From positions 4,002,272-4,066,271 of the forward strand of contig RPFO01000104.1 of assembly GCA_009746045.1 (NCBI GenBank): a DNA stretch of 64,000 nt, given 5' to 3'. The stretch is from Mesostigma viride. Taxonomy: Eukaryota > Streptophyta > Mesostigmatophyceae > Mesostigmatales > Mesostigmataceae. Position 1 is the stretch's first letter, and each line of letters opens with the position of its first letter. The notes under the pieces are model-generated. The model was given only the letters and a program-made list of their open reading frames with translations. It did not search any database and had not been told where the DNA came from. This document shows positions 1 to 10,104 of the stretch, in pieces. Made by a program: the position numbers and the translations under genes.

Positions 1-3000
1 GGCATTTATGTAATTTTATGAGGATTCAGGCTCCCATGGTGTCATCATGGCTTGTCTACGTACATGGTTGGCATTTAGTAATGTAATGAGGAGGATCAGG
101 CTCCATGGTGTCATCAATGGCCGTCTACTTTACATGGAATGGCATTTATGTAATTAATGATGAGGATTCAGGGCTCCCATGGGTCATCATGCCTTGTCTA
201 CGTACATGGTGCATTTATGTAATTAAACGAGGCATGGATTCAGGCTCCATTGGTGGTCATATGGCTGGCCTACGTACATGGAATGTCAAGAATAGTAAAT
301 TGATGGGATTCAGGCTCCATGGTGTCATCATGGCTGTCTACCTACATGGTTGGCATGTTATGTTAACCTATCCTCTCATTAAAAATGATAGATATAGGCT
401 CCATGGTGTCATCATTGGCTGGCTACGTACATGGATGTCAAGGAATAAAAATGATAGGATATGTGCTCCATGGTGTCATCATGGCCCCTACGTACATGGA
501 TGTCAAGAAATATAATGATGAGGATTCAGGCTCCATGGGTCATCATGGCTTGTCTACGTACATGGTTGGCATTATGTAATTAACGAAAGGATTCAGGCTC
601 CCATTGGTGTCATCATGGCTGTCTACGTACATGGATGTCAAGTAATATAATGATGAGGATTCAGGCTCCCATGGTGTCATCATGGCTGTCTACGTACATG
701 GTGGCATTTATGTAATTAATGATGAGGATTCAGGCTCCCATGGTGTCATCATGGCTGGCCTACGTACATGGATGTCAAGAATAGTAAATGATGAGGATTC
801 AGGCTCCCATGGTGTCATCATGGCCTGTCCTACGTACATGGATTGGCATGTATGTAATTAATGATGAGGATTCAGGCTCCCATGGTGTCATCATGGCTGT
901 CTACGTACATGGTTGGCATTTATGTAATTAATGATGAGGATTCAGGCTCCCATGGTGTCATCATGGCTGTCTACGTACATGGTTGGCATTTATGTAATTA
1001 ATGATGAGGATTCAGGCTCCATGGTGTCATCTGGCCTACGTACATGGATTCATTAGTAATGATGAGGATTCAGGCTCCCATGGTGTCATCATGGCTGTCT
1101 ACGTACATGATGGCATTTATGTAATTAATGATGAGGATTCAGGCTCCATTGGTGTCATCATGGCTGTCTACGTACATGGTTGGCATTTATGAATTAATGA
1201 GGAGGATTCAGGCTCCCATGGTGTCATGGCTGGCCTACGTACATGGATGTCAAGGAATAGTAAATGAGAGGATTCAGGCTCCCATGGTGTCATCATGGCC
1301 TGTCTACGTACATGGATGGCATGTATGTAATTAATGATGAGGATTCAGGCTCCCATGGTGTCATCATGGCTGGCCTACGTACATGGATTGGCATTATGTA
1401 ATTAATGATGAGGATTCAGGCTCCCATGGTGTCATCATGGCTGGCCTACGTACATGGATGTCATTATAATAAATGATGAGGATTCAGGCTCCCATGGTGT
1501 CATCATGGCTTGTCTACGTACATGGTTGGCATTATGTAATTAATGATGAGGATTCAGGCTCCCATGGTGTCTCCATGGCTGGCCTACGTACATGGCATTT
1601 ATGTAATTAATGATGAGGATTCAGGCTCCCATGGTGTCATCATGGCCCGTCTACGTACATGGATGGCATTTATGTAATTAATGATGAGGATTCAGGCTCC
1701 CATGGTGTCATCATGGCTTGTCTACGTACATGGTTGGCATTTATGTAATTAATGAGGAGGATTCAGGCTCCCATGGTGTCATCATGGCTGTCTACGTACA
1801 TGGATGGCATTTATGTAATTAATGATGAGGATTCAGGCTCCCATGGTGTCATCATGGCTTGTCTACGTACATGGATTTATGTAAATTAATGATAGGATTC
1901 AGGCTCCCATGGTGTCATCATGGCTTGTCTACGTACATGGATTGGCATTTAGTAATTAATGATGAGGATTCAGGCTCCCATGGTGTCATCATGGCTGTCT
2001 ACGTACATGGTTGGCATTTATGTAATTAATGATGAGGATTCAGGCTCCCATGGTGTCATCATGGCTGGCCTACGTACATGGATGTCAAGGAATAGTAAAT
2101 GATGAGGATTCAGGCTCCCATGGTGTCATCATGGCTGTCTACGTACATGGATGGCATGTATGAATAGTAAAGATGAGGATTCAGGCTCCCATGGTGTCAT
2201 CATGGCTTGTCTACGTACATGGTTGGCATTTATGTAATTAATGAGGAGGATTCAGGCTCCCATGGTGTCATCATGGCTGTACGTACATGGCATGTCATGT
2301 AATTAATGATGAGGATTCAGGCTCCCATGGTGTCATCATGGCTTGTCTACGTACATGGTTGGCATTTATGTAATTAATGAGGAGGATTCAGGCTCCCATG
2401 GTGTCTCCATGGCTGGCCTACGTACATGGATGTCAAGGAATAGTAAATGATGAGGATTCAGGCTCCCATGGTGTCATCATGGCCTGTCTACGTACATGGA
2501 TGGCATGTATGTAATTAATGATGAGGATTCAGGCTCCCATGGTGTCATCATGGCTTGTCTACGTACATGGTTGGCATTTATGTAATTAATGAGGAGGATT
2601 CAGGCTCCCATGGTGTCATCATGGCTTGTCTACGTACATGGTTGGCATTTATGTAATTAATGATGAGGATTCAGGCTCCCATGGTGTCTCCATGGCTGGC
2701 CTACGTACATGGATGTCAAGGAATAGTAAATGATAAGGATTCAGGCTCCCATGGTGTCATCATGGCCCGTCTACGTACATGGATGGCATTTATGTAATTA
2801 ATGATGAGGATTCAGGCTCCCATGGGGTCATCATGGCTTGTCTACGTACATGGTTGGCATTTGTAATTAATGAGGAGGATTCAGGCTCCCATGGTGTCTC
2901 CATGGCTGGCCTACGTACATGGATGTCAAGGAATAGTAAATGATGAGGATTCAGGCTCCCATGGTGTCATCATGGCCTGTCTACGTACATGGATGGCATG

Positions 3001-6000
3001 TATGTAATTAATGATGAGGATTCAGGCTCCCATGGTGTCATCATGGCTTGTCTACGTACATGGTTGGCATTTATGTAATTAATGAGGAGGATTCAGGCTC
3101 CCATGGTGTCATCATGGCTTGTCTACGTACATGGTTGGCATTTATGTAATTAATGATGAGGATTCAGGCTCCCATGGTGTCTCCATGGCTGGCCTACGTA
3201 CATGGATGTCAAGGAATAGTAAATGATGAGGATTCAGGCTCCCATGGTGTCATCATGGCCCGTGTACGTACATGGATGGCATGTATGTAATTAATGAGGA
3301 GGATTCAGGCTCCCATGGTGTCATCATGGCTGGCCTACGTACATGGATGTCAAAGAAAAAAAATGATGAGGATTCAGGCTCCCATGGTGTCATCATGGCT
3401 GGCCTACGTACATGGATGTCTCATAAAATAAATGATGAGGATTCAGGCTCCCATGGTGTCATCATGGCTTGTCTACCTACATTGTTGGCATGTATGTAAT
3501 TAATGATGAGGATTCAGGCTCCCATGGTGTCTCCATGGCTGGCCTACGTACATGGTTGGCATTTATGTAATTAATGATGAGGATTCAGGCTCCCATGGTG
3601 TCATCATGGCCCGTCTACGTACATGGATGGCATTTATGTAATTAATGATGAGGATTCAGGCTCCCATGGTGTCATCATGGCTTGTCTACGTACATGGTTG
3701 GCATTTATGTAATTAATGAGGAGGATTCAGGCTCCCATGGTGTCATCATGGCCCGTCTACTTACATGGATGGCATTTATGTAATTAATGATGAGGATTCA
3801 GGCTCCCATGGGTCATCATGGCTTGTCTACGTACATGGTTGGCATTTATGTAATTAATGAGGAGGATTCAGGCTCCCATGGTGTCTCCATGGCTGGCCTA
3901 CGTACATGGATGTCAAGGAATAGTAAATGATGAGGATTCAGGCTCCCATGGTGTCATCATGGCCCGTCTACGTACATGGATGGCATTTATGTAATGATGA
4001 GGATTCAGGCTCCCATGGGGTCATCATGGCTTGTCTACGTACATGGTTGGCATTTATGTAATTAATGAGGAGGATTCAGGCTCCCATGGTGTCTCCATGG
4101 CTGGCCTACGTACATGGATGTCAAGGAATAGTAAATGATGAGGATTCAGGCTCCCATGGTGTCATCATGGCCTGTCTACGTACATGGATGGCATGTATGT
4201 AATTAATGATGAGGATTCAGGCTCCCATGGGGTCATCATGGCTTGTCTACGTACATGGATGGCATGTATGTAATTAATGATGAGGATTCAGGCTCCATTG
4301 GTGTCATCATGGCTGGCCTACGTATGTACATGGATGTCAAAGAAAAAAAAATGATGAGGATTCAGGCTCCCATGGTGTCATCATTGCCCGTGTATGTACA
4401 TGGTTGCCATTTATGTAATTAATGATGAGGATTCAGGCTCCATTGGTGTCATCATTGCCCGTGTATGTACATGGTTGGCATTTATGTATGTAATTAATGA
4501 TGAGGATTCAGGCTCCATTGGTGTCATCATGGCTGGCCTACGTATGTACATGGATGTCAAAGAAAAAAAAATGATGAGGATTCAGGCTCCCATGGTGTCA
4601 TCATGGCCCGTCTACGTACATGGATGTCAAGGAATAGTAAATGATGAGGATTCAGGCTCCCATGGTGTCAGATGTCATGGCCTGTCTACGTACATGGATG
4701 GCATGTATGTAATTAATGATGAGAATTCAGGCTCCATTGGTGTCATCATGGCTGGCCTACGTATGTACATGGATGTCAAAGAAAAAAAAATGATGAGGAT
4801 TCAGGCTCCCATGGTGTCATCATGGCCCGTCTACGTACATGGATGTCAAGGAATAGTAAATGATGAGGATTCAGGCTCCCATGGTGTCATCATGGCCTGT
4901 CTACGTACATGGATGGCATGTATGTATTTAATGATGAGGATTCAGGCTCCCATGGTGTCATCATGGCTGGCCTACGTACATGGATGTCTCAGAAAAAAAA
5001 TGATGAGGATTCAGGCTCCCATGGTGTCATCATGGCTGGCCTACGTACATGGATGTCAAAGAAAAAAAAATGATGAGGATTCAGGCTCCCGTGGTGTCAT
5101 TATGGCCCGTCTACGTGTTGTTGGCATGTATGAAATGAATGATGAGGATTCAGGCTCCCATAGTGTCATCATGGCTGGCCTACGTACATGGTTGGCATTT
5201 ATGTAATTAATGATGAGGATTCAGGCTCCCATGGTGTCATCATTGCCCGTGTATGTACATGGTTGGCATTTATGTAATTAATGATGAGGATTCAGGCTCC
5301 ATTGGTGTCATCATGGCCCGTCTACGTACATGGACCGTGGCATTTATGTATTTAATGATGAGGATTCAGGCTCCCATGGGGTCATTGATGATCATGGCAT
5401 TTATGTATGTAATTAATGATGAGGATTCAGGCTCCATTGGTGTCATCATGGCTGGCCTACGTATGTACATGGATGTCAAAGAAAAAAAAATGAAGAGGAT
5501 TCAGGCTCCCATGGTGTCATCATGGCCCGTCTACGTACATGGATGTCAAGGAATAGTAAATGATGAGGATTCAGGCTCCCATGGTGTCAGATGTCATGGC
5601 CTGTCTACGTACATGGATGGCATGTATGTATTTAATGATGAGGATTCAGGCTCCCATGGTGTCATCATGGCTGGCCTACGTACATGGATGTCTCAGAAAA
5701 AAAATGATGAGGATTCAGGCTCCCATGGTGTCATCATGGCTGGCCTACGTACATGGATGTCTCAGAAAAAAAATGATGAGGATTCAGGCTCCCATGGTGT
5801 CATCATGGCTGGCCTACGTACATGGATGTCAAAGAAAAAAAAATGATCAGGATTCAGGCTCCCGTGGTGTCATTATGGCCCGTCTACGTGTTGTTGGCAT
5901 GTATGAAATTAATGATGAGGATTCAGGCTCCCACAGTGTCATCATGGCTGGCCTACGTACATGGTTGGCATTTATGTAATTAATGATGAGGATTCAGGCT

Positions 6001-6180
6001 CCCATGGTGTCATCATTGCCCGTGTATGTACATGGTTGGCATTTATGTAATTAATGATGAGGATTCAGGCTCCATTGGTGTCATCATGGCCCGTCTACGT
6101 ACATGGGTGGCATTTATGTATTTAATGATGAGGATTCAGGCTCCCATGGGGTCATCATGGCTTGTCTACGTACATGGAGT
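1..6180. repeat. Satellite array, ~70-bp unit
   Basis: About 85-90 head-to-tail units of 68-72 bp run from the window edge to about 6180. Each unit carries the landmarks GGATTCAGGCTCCCATGG, TCATCATGGC, CTACGTACATGG and TATGTAATTAATGATGAGGA in that order. Unit variants differ in the joint after the ACATGG block (TTGGCATTTATG, ATGTCAAGGAATAG or ATGTCAAAGAAAAAA). Reading frames stay open for hundreds of bases only because the units lack stops in some frames. The array has no unique spacers and continues beyond the left edge. Confidence 0.95.
4394..6180. repeat. Higher-order repeat inside the satellite
   Basis: Variant units recur in the same order at a spacing of about 919 bp. The TATGTATGTAATTAATG variant is at about 4484 and 5402. 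The variant with the inserted GTCAGATGTCATGG is at about 4667 and 5586. The pair with a CGTGTTGTTGGCATG joint is near 5110 and 5885, so the second block has lost some units. This indicates a segmental duplication of roughly 12-13 units, younger than the array itself. Confidence 0.75.
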
Positions 6181-6445
6181 CATATTGATTCATGGAACAA
6201 TGAGATACCATTCTTAATTGAAAATTGTTCTTGATACTTTCACATGCATGCCCGGAATCGTGAATTTGTGCGGGTTTCCATGATGACAATCCTCATTGAA
6301 TTCTTGAGCACACAATATTGAGCAATTTAGGGGCACTTCGGCAATGTTGACCATTTTCATTCATGATCAATAAAATTAACATTTAATGCAATAAATACAT
6401 ATTCCACTCATTTTAATAAACCATGCAAAAACTTTACAAGCACGC
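6181..6445. other. Spacer between two arrays
   Basis: AT-rich, non-repetitive DNA between the satellite and the G-rich minisatellite. I see no gene, tRNA or recognisable element in it. Confidence 0.5.
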
Positions 6446-7240
6446 TCAAGCTAGGGGTGGGCTGGCATGCACGCGTGGGTGTGGGGGTGGGCTGGCATGC
6501 ATGCGTGGGTGTGGGGGTGGGCTGGCATGCACGTGTGGGTGTGGGGGTGGGCTGGCATGCATGCGTGGGTGTGGGGTTGGGCTAGCCTGCATGCGTGGGT
6601 GTGGGGGGGGGCTGGCATGCATGCGTGGGTGTGTGTGGGGGGCTAGCATGCATGCGTAAGTGTGGGGGGGGGCTGGCATGCATGCGTGGGTGTGGGGGGG
6701 GCTGGCATGCATGCGTGGGTGTGTGTGGGGGGCTAGCATGCATGCGTAAGTGTGGGGGGGGGCTGGCATGCATGCGTGGGTGTGTATGGGGGCTGGCATG
6801 CATGCGTGGGTGTGTGTGGGGGGCTAGCATGCATGCGTGGGTGTGTGGGGGGGCTGTCATGCATGCGTGGGTGTGTGTGGGGGCTGGCATCCATGCGTGG
6901 GTGTGTGGGGGGGCTAGCATGCATGCGTGGGTGTGGGGGTGGGCTAGCATGCATGCGTGGGTGTGGGGGGGGGCGGTCATGCATGCGTGGGTGTGTGGGG
7001 GGGCTGGCATGCATGCGTGGGTGTGTGGGGGGGCTAGCATGCATGCGTGGGTGTGGGGGTGGGCTAGCATGCATGCGTGGGTGTGAGTGTGGGCTAGCAT
7101 GCATGCGTGGGTGTGGGGGGGGGCTAGCATGCATGCGTGGGTGTGGGGGGGCCGGGGCCGGGGCTAGCATGCATGCGTGGGTGTGGGGGTGGGCTAGCAT
7201 GCATGCGTGGGTGTGGGGGGGGCTAGCACGCCCCACCCCT
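6446..7240. repeat. G-rich minisatellite, ~30-bp unit
   Basis: Roughly 26 units of 29-32 bp, each built of GGCTGGCATGCATGCGTGGG plus a T/G run of variable length such as TGTGGGGGT. Length changes lie almost entirely in the G/T run. Long open frames exist on both strands (Cys/Gly/Met/His-rich or Pro/His-rich) but they are by-products of the repeat. Each unit also holds the alternating GCATGCATGC purine-pyrimidine core. Confidence 0.93.
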
Positions 7241-7689
7241 CCATCGGCACAGCCAGCCTTGTGAGTCTACCCTTAACAACAAGGCTGGTAGGACGACACG
7301 CCTGAGCAGCATATGTCATGCCTATCTCAGGCTAATAATGTGTGATTTTGTGCCAACAACCAAGTTGTTCCACCCAACAACACATTATAAACCCTCTTCC
7401 AAAATGCCCAACAAGCCGGACACGTGGAGGACCACACACGCAGTATATAAAGAGAAAATAAGCTGACTTTTTATCCAGCCAACCTGTGGCTAGCTGCTCT
7501 GGTTAGCATGACAAATGCTAACATTTACTCAGTGGGAAAGGTGAAGAGACCATTGGAACAGCCTACCTGACGCATGTGCCACCAAAGCATTGTGTCCCGC
7601 AAAATGCACACTGCCTCCTTTCTAACAAGCACGAGCCGCTCTCTTTAGGAGACAGGTGCCAGCTCGTCAGTGTCTGGGGAAAATGATGC
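7241..7689. other. Unassigned single-copy-looking DNA
   Basis: No coding region with recognisable similarity and no tandem structure. A short TATAAAG stretch near 7445 is not enough to call a promoter. Confidence 0.4.
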
Positions 7690-8505
7690 CGCTGCTTAGG
7701 AAGACCGCGTGAATTTCCTCGAACACAACTGTCTATAAAGCAAAAGAAATTTCAGAGAAGCATGGAAATAAAAGCATTACACCTTCCCGACAGGTTGCGG
7801 GCCACGCGCTGCAGAAAGCCAGCCACGTCACAGACGATTAACTAGCTAAAAGACACCCAGGAATCCAGCGATGCAGCGCCAGGACCCGCAACTTTCTGGC
7901 TGCATCTGGCCGGAAAGAAGGCAAAAAGCTTACGCTCAACGAGGTAAGAAAGCAGGAAAACGCAAGCTTAAGACGTTTAACACAAGAACGTACCATAACG
8001 GGCATTTATTCGTGCCCAGGCGCACAAGAAAGTCCACCCTTTCATGGAGTGGTTGGGCAGTACGCATCGCGCAGGGCTAATGTTATCTTACCGCAAAATG
8101 ACGGGAAAGGTAAAGATAGCAGCGGGAATTTTTACGGCTTTAGAAACATCATTAAACTAGCTTTCCTTACGACCATCAAAACTGGCAACAATCGACAATC
8201 AACCCGGCAGGCATCCAATATACTTTATTCATCCCGACAGAAATTCAGGCCGGACCCCCCCTGCCGATGGCAAAGAAAAAAAGCCCGCGACATTATAGAT
8301 CGCAACCATCCCGCCATAAATTAGAATCAGTAACTAATTTTCTCCAACAATCGAGCATTTCTGCTTTCCGCGTGCCAGATTTGTCACGTTTCGTCTAAAG
8401 GCAGTCGCCATGGCCCCTACCGCAAGGGGTGCGCGCACCATGCCGACATAGCTTTTGGGCCTCAATTTGCACCGAAATTTGGTCCGTACCGTCCAGCTCA
8501 GTCGG
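7690..8505 (-). repeat. Family X copy 1 (diverged dispersed element)
   Basis: Minus-strand member of a three-copy family (others at 18762-19625 and 59725-60560). Shared blocks occur in the same order. The first is a leader with GCGCGCACC followed by an ATG at 8411-8409 opening with MATAFRRN. Next come a GCCATCGGCAGGGG block near 8270 and a GGTAAGA donor-like site near 8090. A second small frame from 8045 reads MKGWTFLCAWAR. A distal block near 7860 (minus-strand CATCGCTGGATTCCTGG) is also shared with copy 3. Sequence between blocks is strongly diverged. The MATAFRRN frame is closed by a stop after about 30 codons here. I do not recognise the family. Confidence 0.7.
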
Positions 8506-8550
8506 ATTATGTATGTGGATCGGCCGTGTTGGTTGCATACGCAGGTATAT

Positions 8551-8655
8551 TAATTCTTGCATTCGCCCCGGACCTTCCCCAGGACAGGTCAGGATATAAC
8601 AATAATTCTTGCATTCGCCCCCGCCCTTTCCTATGGCCTGGTCAGGTTTGGGCGC
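8551..8655. repeat. Two-copy tandem duplication, 52 bp
   Basis: TAATTCTTGCATTCGCCCC begins both halves at 8551 and 8603. Each half continues to a GG(A/C)C-GGTCAGG end. It lies just upstream, on the minus strand, of the leader of family X copy 1, so it may be promoter-proximal duplication. No function can be assigned. Confidence 0.7.
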
Positions 8656-9075
8656 GACGCCACTAGCGCGGCGCCCGCGACAGAGTGGCCAGGCTCGAGC
8701 ACGTTTTCTGGATCCCAAGCACCGGATTGGACACTGTCCGAGGACTGGACAGGAATTGGCTGACCAATCGGATGCTTGCTCGTCGTCTCCAAAAACATAT
8801 ATAAAGAGCCAAATCGCGCGAACTACGCAAGGATCCTTTAAGCAGCGTTACTCTGCCGAAATGTCAACCTAGGCCGGTCAAGTGACGCCGAGGTGTTCAC
8901 CGATAGTTCAGGTCAGCCACAGCGCGCCTTCGAATGTAGGCACGGTCGCATTTTTTTTTAGGAAATGTAGAATTGTTGTCGACCAGCTACCAACGCCCGA
9001 CCGGACCCATACAACGGAAACATCAAGGCGATGTGATGTAGGTGTGTCTGATATGTCATTAATACACAGAGCATC
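8656..9075. other. Unassigned intergenic DNA
   Basis: Mixed-composition sequence with short open frames on both strands, none with a recognisable motif. A TATATAAAGAG stretch near 8799 resembles a TATA box but has no supported gene beside it. Confidence 0.35.
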
Positions 9076-9076
9076 G

Positions 9077-9235
9077 TGAATATAATATATAATATAAATT
9101 ATATAATATACTATAATTAATATATAATTTTAATTTTATGTTAATTTTAATGTTATTTCATATAACATAATATAGCATAATATAATATAATATAATATAA
9201 TATTATATAAAGTAGTATATAAAAAATTAAAATGT
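9077..9235. repeat. AT-rich microsatellite
   Basis: Degenerate (TATAA)n and (TATAAT)n sequence, almost pure A/T, with a short clean ATAATATAATATAAT core near 9175-9205. Confidence 0.9.
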
Positions 9236-9429
9236 AAAAGAAAAATATCTACCTTATTGGGGTTTAATGTTCCTTTCCAGTTCAGCATAAGTACACTCTT
9301 GAGTGTGTGCAATGTTTGGTTATACGCCATTGTCTTAAAATAGCAACCAATGTAAACCTCCGTCCTAACCACATTTGGATACAATAAAGACATTGATGCC
9401 TGACACATAGCATTCATTGCTTGAAATAC

Positions 9430-10104
9430 CATGCATATTTTGTGTCAATGTTCTGCAGACCACAGCTTCAAGTGGGCATACTTCGCTTTCCTCAATATAA
9501 TGGCGACATGGCATTTGGTGAAAGTGGTGAGTGCCATGAAGTTGCGCCGGCCGTCGTTATCCATGACGAACTGAATGGGTTTCGTGCAAATCAAGTTTTT
9601 TGTTTTGGTGTTCCAGTTGCGCCGGCCGGCGTTTCCAATGGTATCTTGCGCGCACTTGCAAAAGCTTGCACGCTTATCAACATTTTGTGTTGGTAAACAT
9701 TTTATCACCTCTGGGATTTCCGCCTTCACTACCTGAGTTGCTTCTTTGTGGTTTTCAAATGCAACCGAGTTACGCCGGCCGTCGTTACTCATGACAAATT
9801 GTAGGGGTTTTGTGCAAATCACTTTTGTATGGTTTATGTACATGCATCCAGTTGCGCCGGCCGGCGTTTCCAATGGTATCTTGCAGTTGCGCAATCAGGC
9901 CCCATTACCAAAAGTGTGTTTGTACATCTTTTTTACACCTGAAGGATTTCTGCCTGCATATCCTGAGTTGCTTCTTAATGGTTTTTAATTGCGCCCGAGT
10001 TACGCCGGCCGTCGTTATTAATGACAAACTGTATGTGTTTCATAAAATCACTTTTGTATGGTTTACATGTATCCAGTTGCGCCGGCCGGCGTTATTAATG
10101 ACGC
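9430..10104. repeat. ~230-bp tandem array with GCCGGC palindromes
   Basis: About three diverged units. Each contains GTTRCGCCGGCCGTCGTT and, about 80 bp later, GTTGCGCCGGCCGGCGTT. The first motif is at about 9540, 9771 and 10002 and the second at about 9618, 9851 and 10077. The second carries a perfect 12-bp palindrome, CGCCGGCCGGCG. Between them are shared TTTTGTGCAAATCA and CTGAGTTGCTTCTT blocks. A further copy of the motif lies inside the second intron of the downstream transposase-like gene (about 12731), which ties the array to that gene. Confidence 0.8.

Noticed and set aside
1-6180. CRISPR array
   Set aside because: Units are contiguous with no unique spacers, and the genome is eukaryotic.
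105-6217. Long open frames through the satellite (repeated DEDSGSHGVIMAGLRTW-type peptides)
   Set aside because: They follow the ~70-bp unit, appear in several frames, and have no start, codon bias or family similarity. They are repeat by-products.
6423-7264. Cys/Gly-rich and Pro/His-rich proteins in the G-rich minisatellite
   Set aside because: Open in both strands and several frames because the unit lacks stops. No independent support.
8395-8470. Histidine acid phosphatase motif (RHGARTP) on the minus strand of family X
   Set aside because: The motif recurs in the other copies, but the rest of a phosphatase is absent. The ATG frame beside it is better conserved between copies, so the peptide is more likely a by-product of the conserved GC-rich leader.
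9136-9432. 98-residue minus-strand frame
   Set aside because: Mostly AT-microsatellite translation with no motif.
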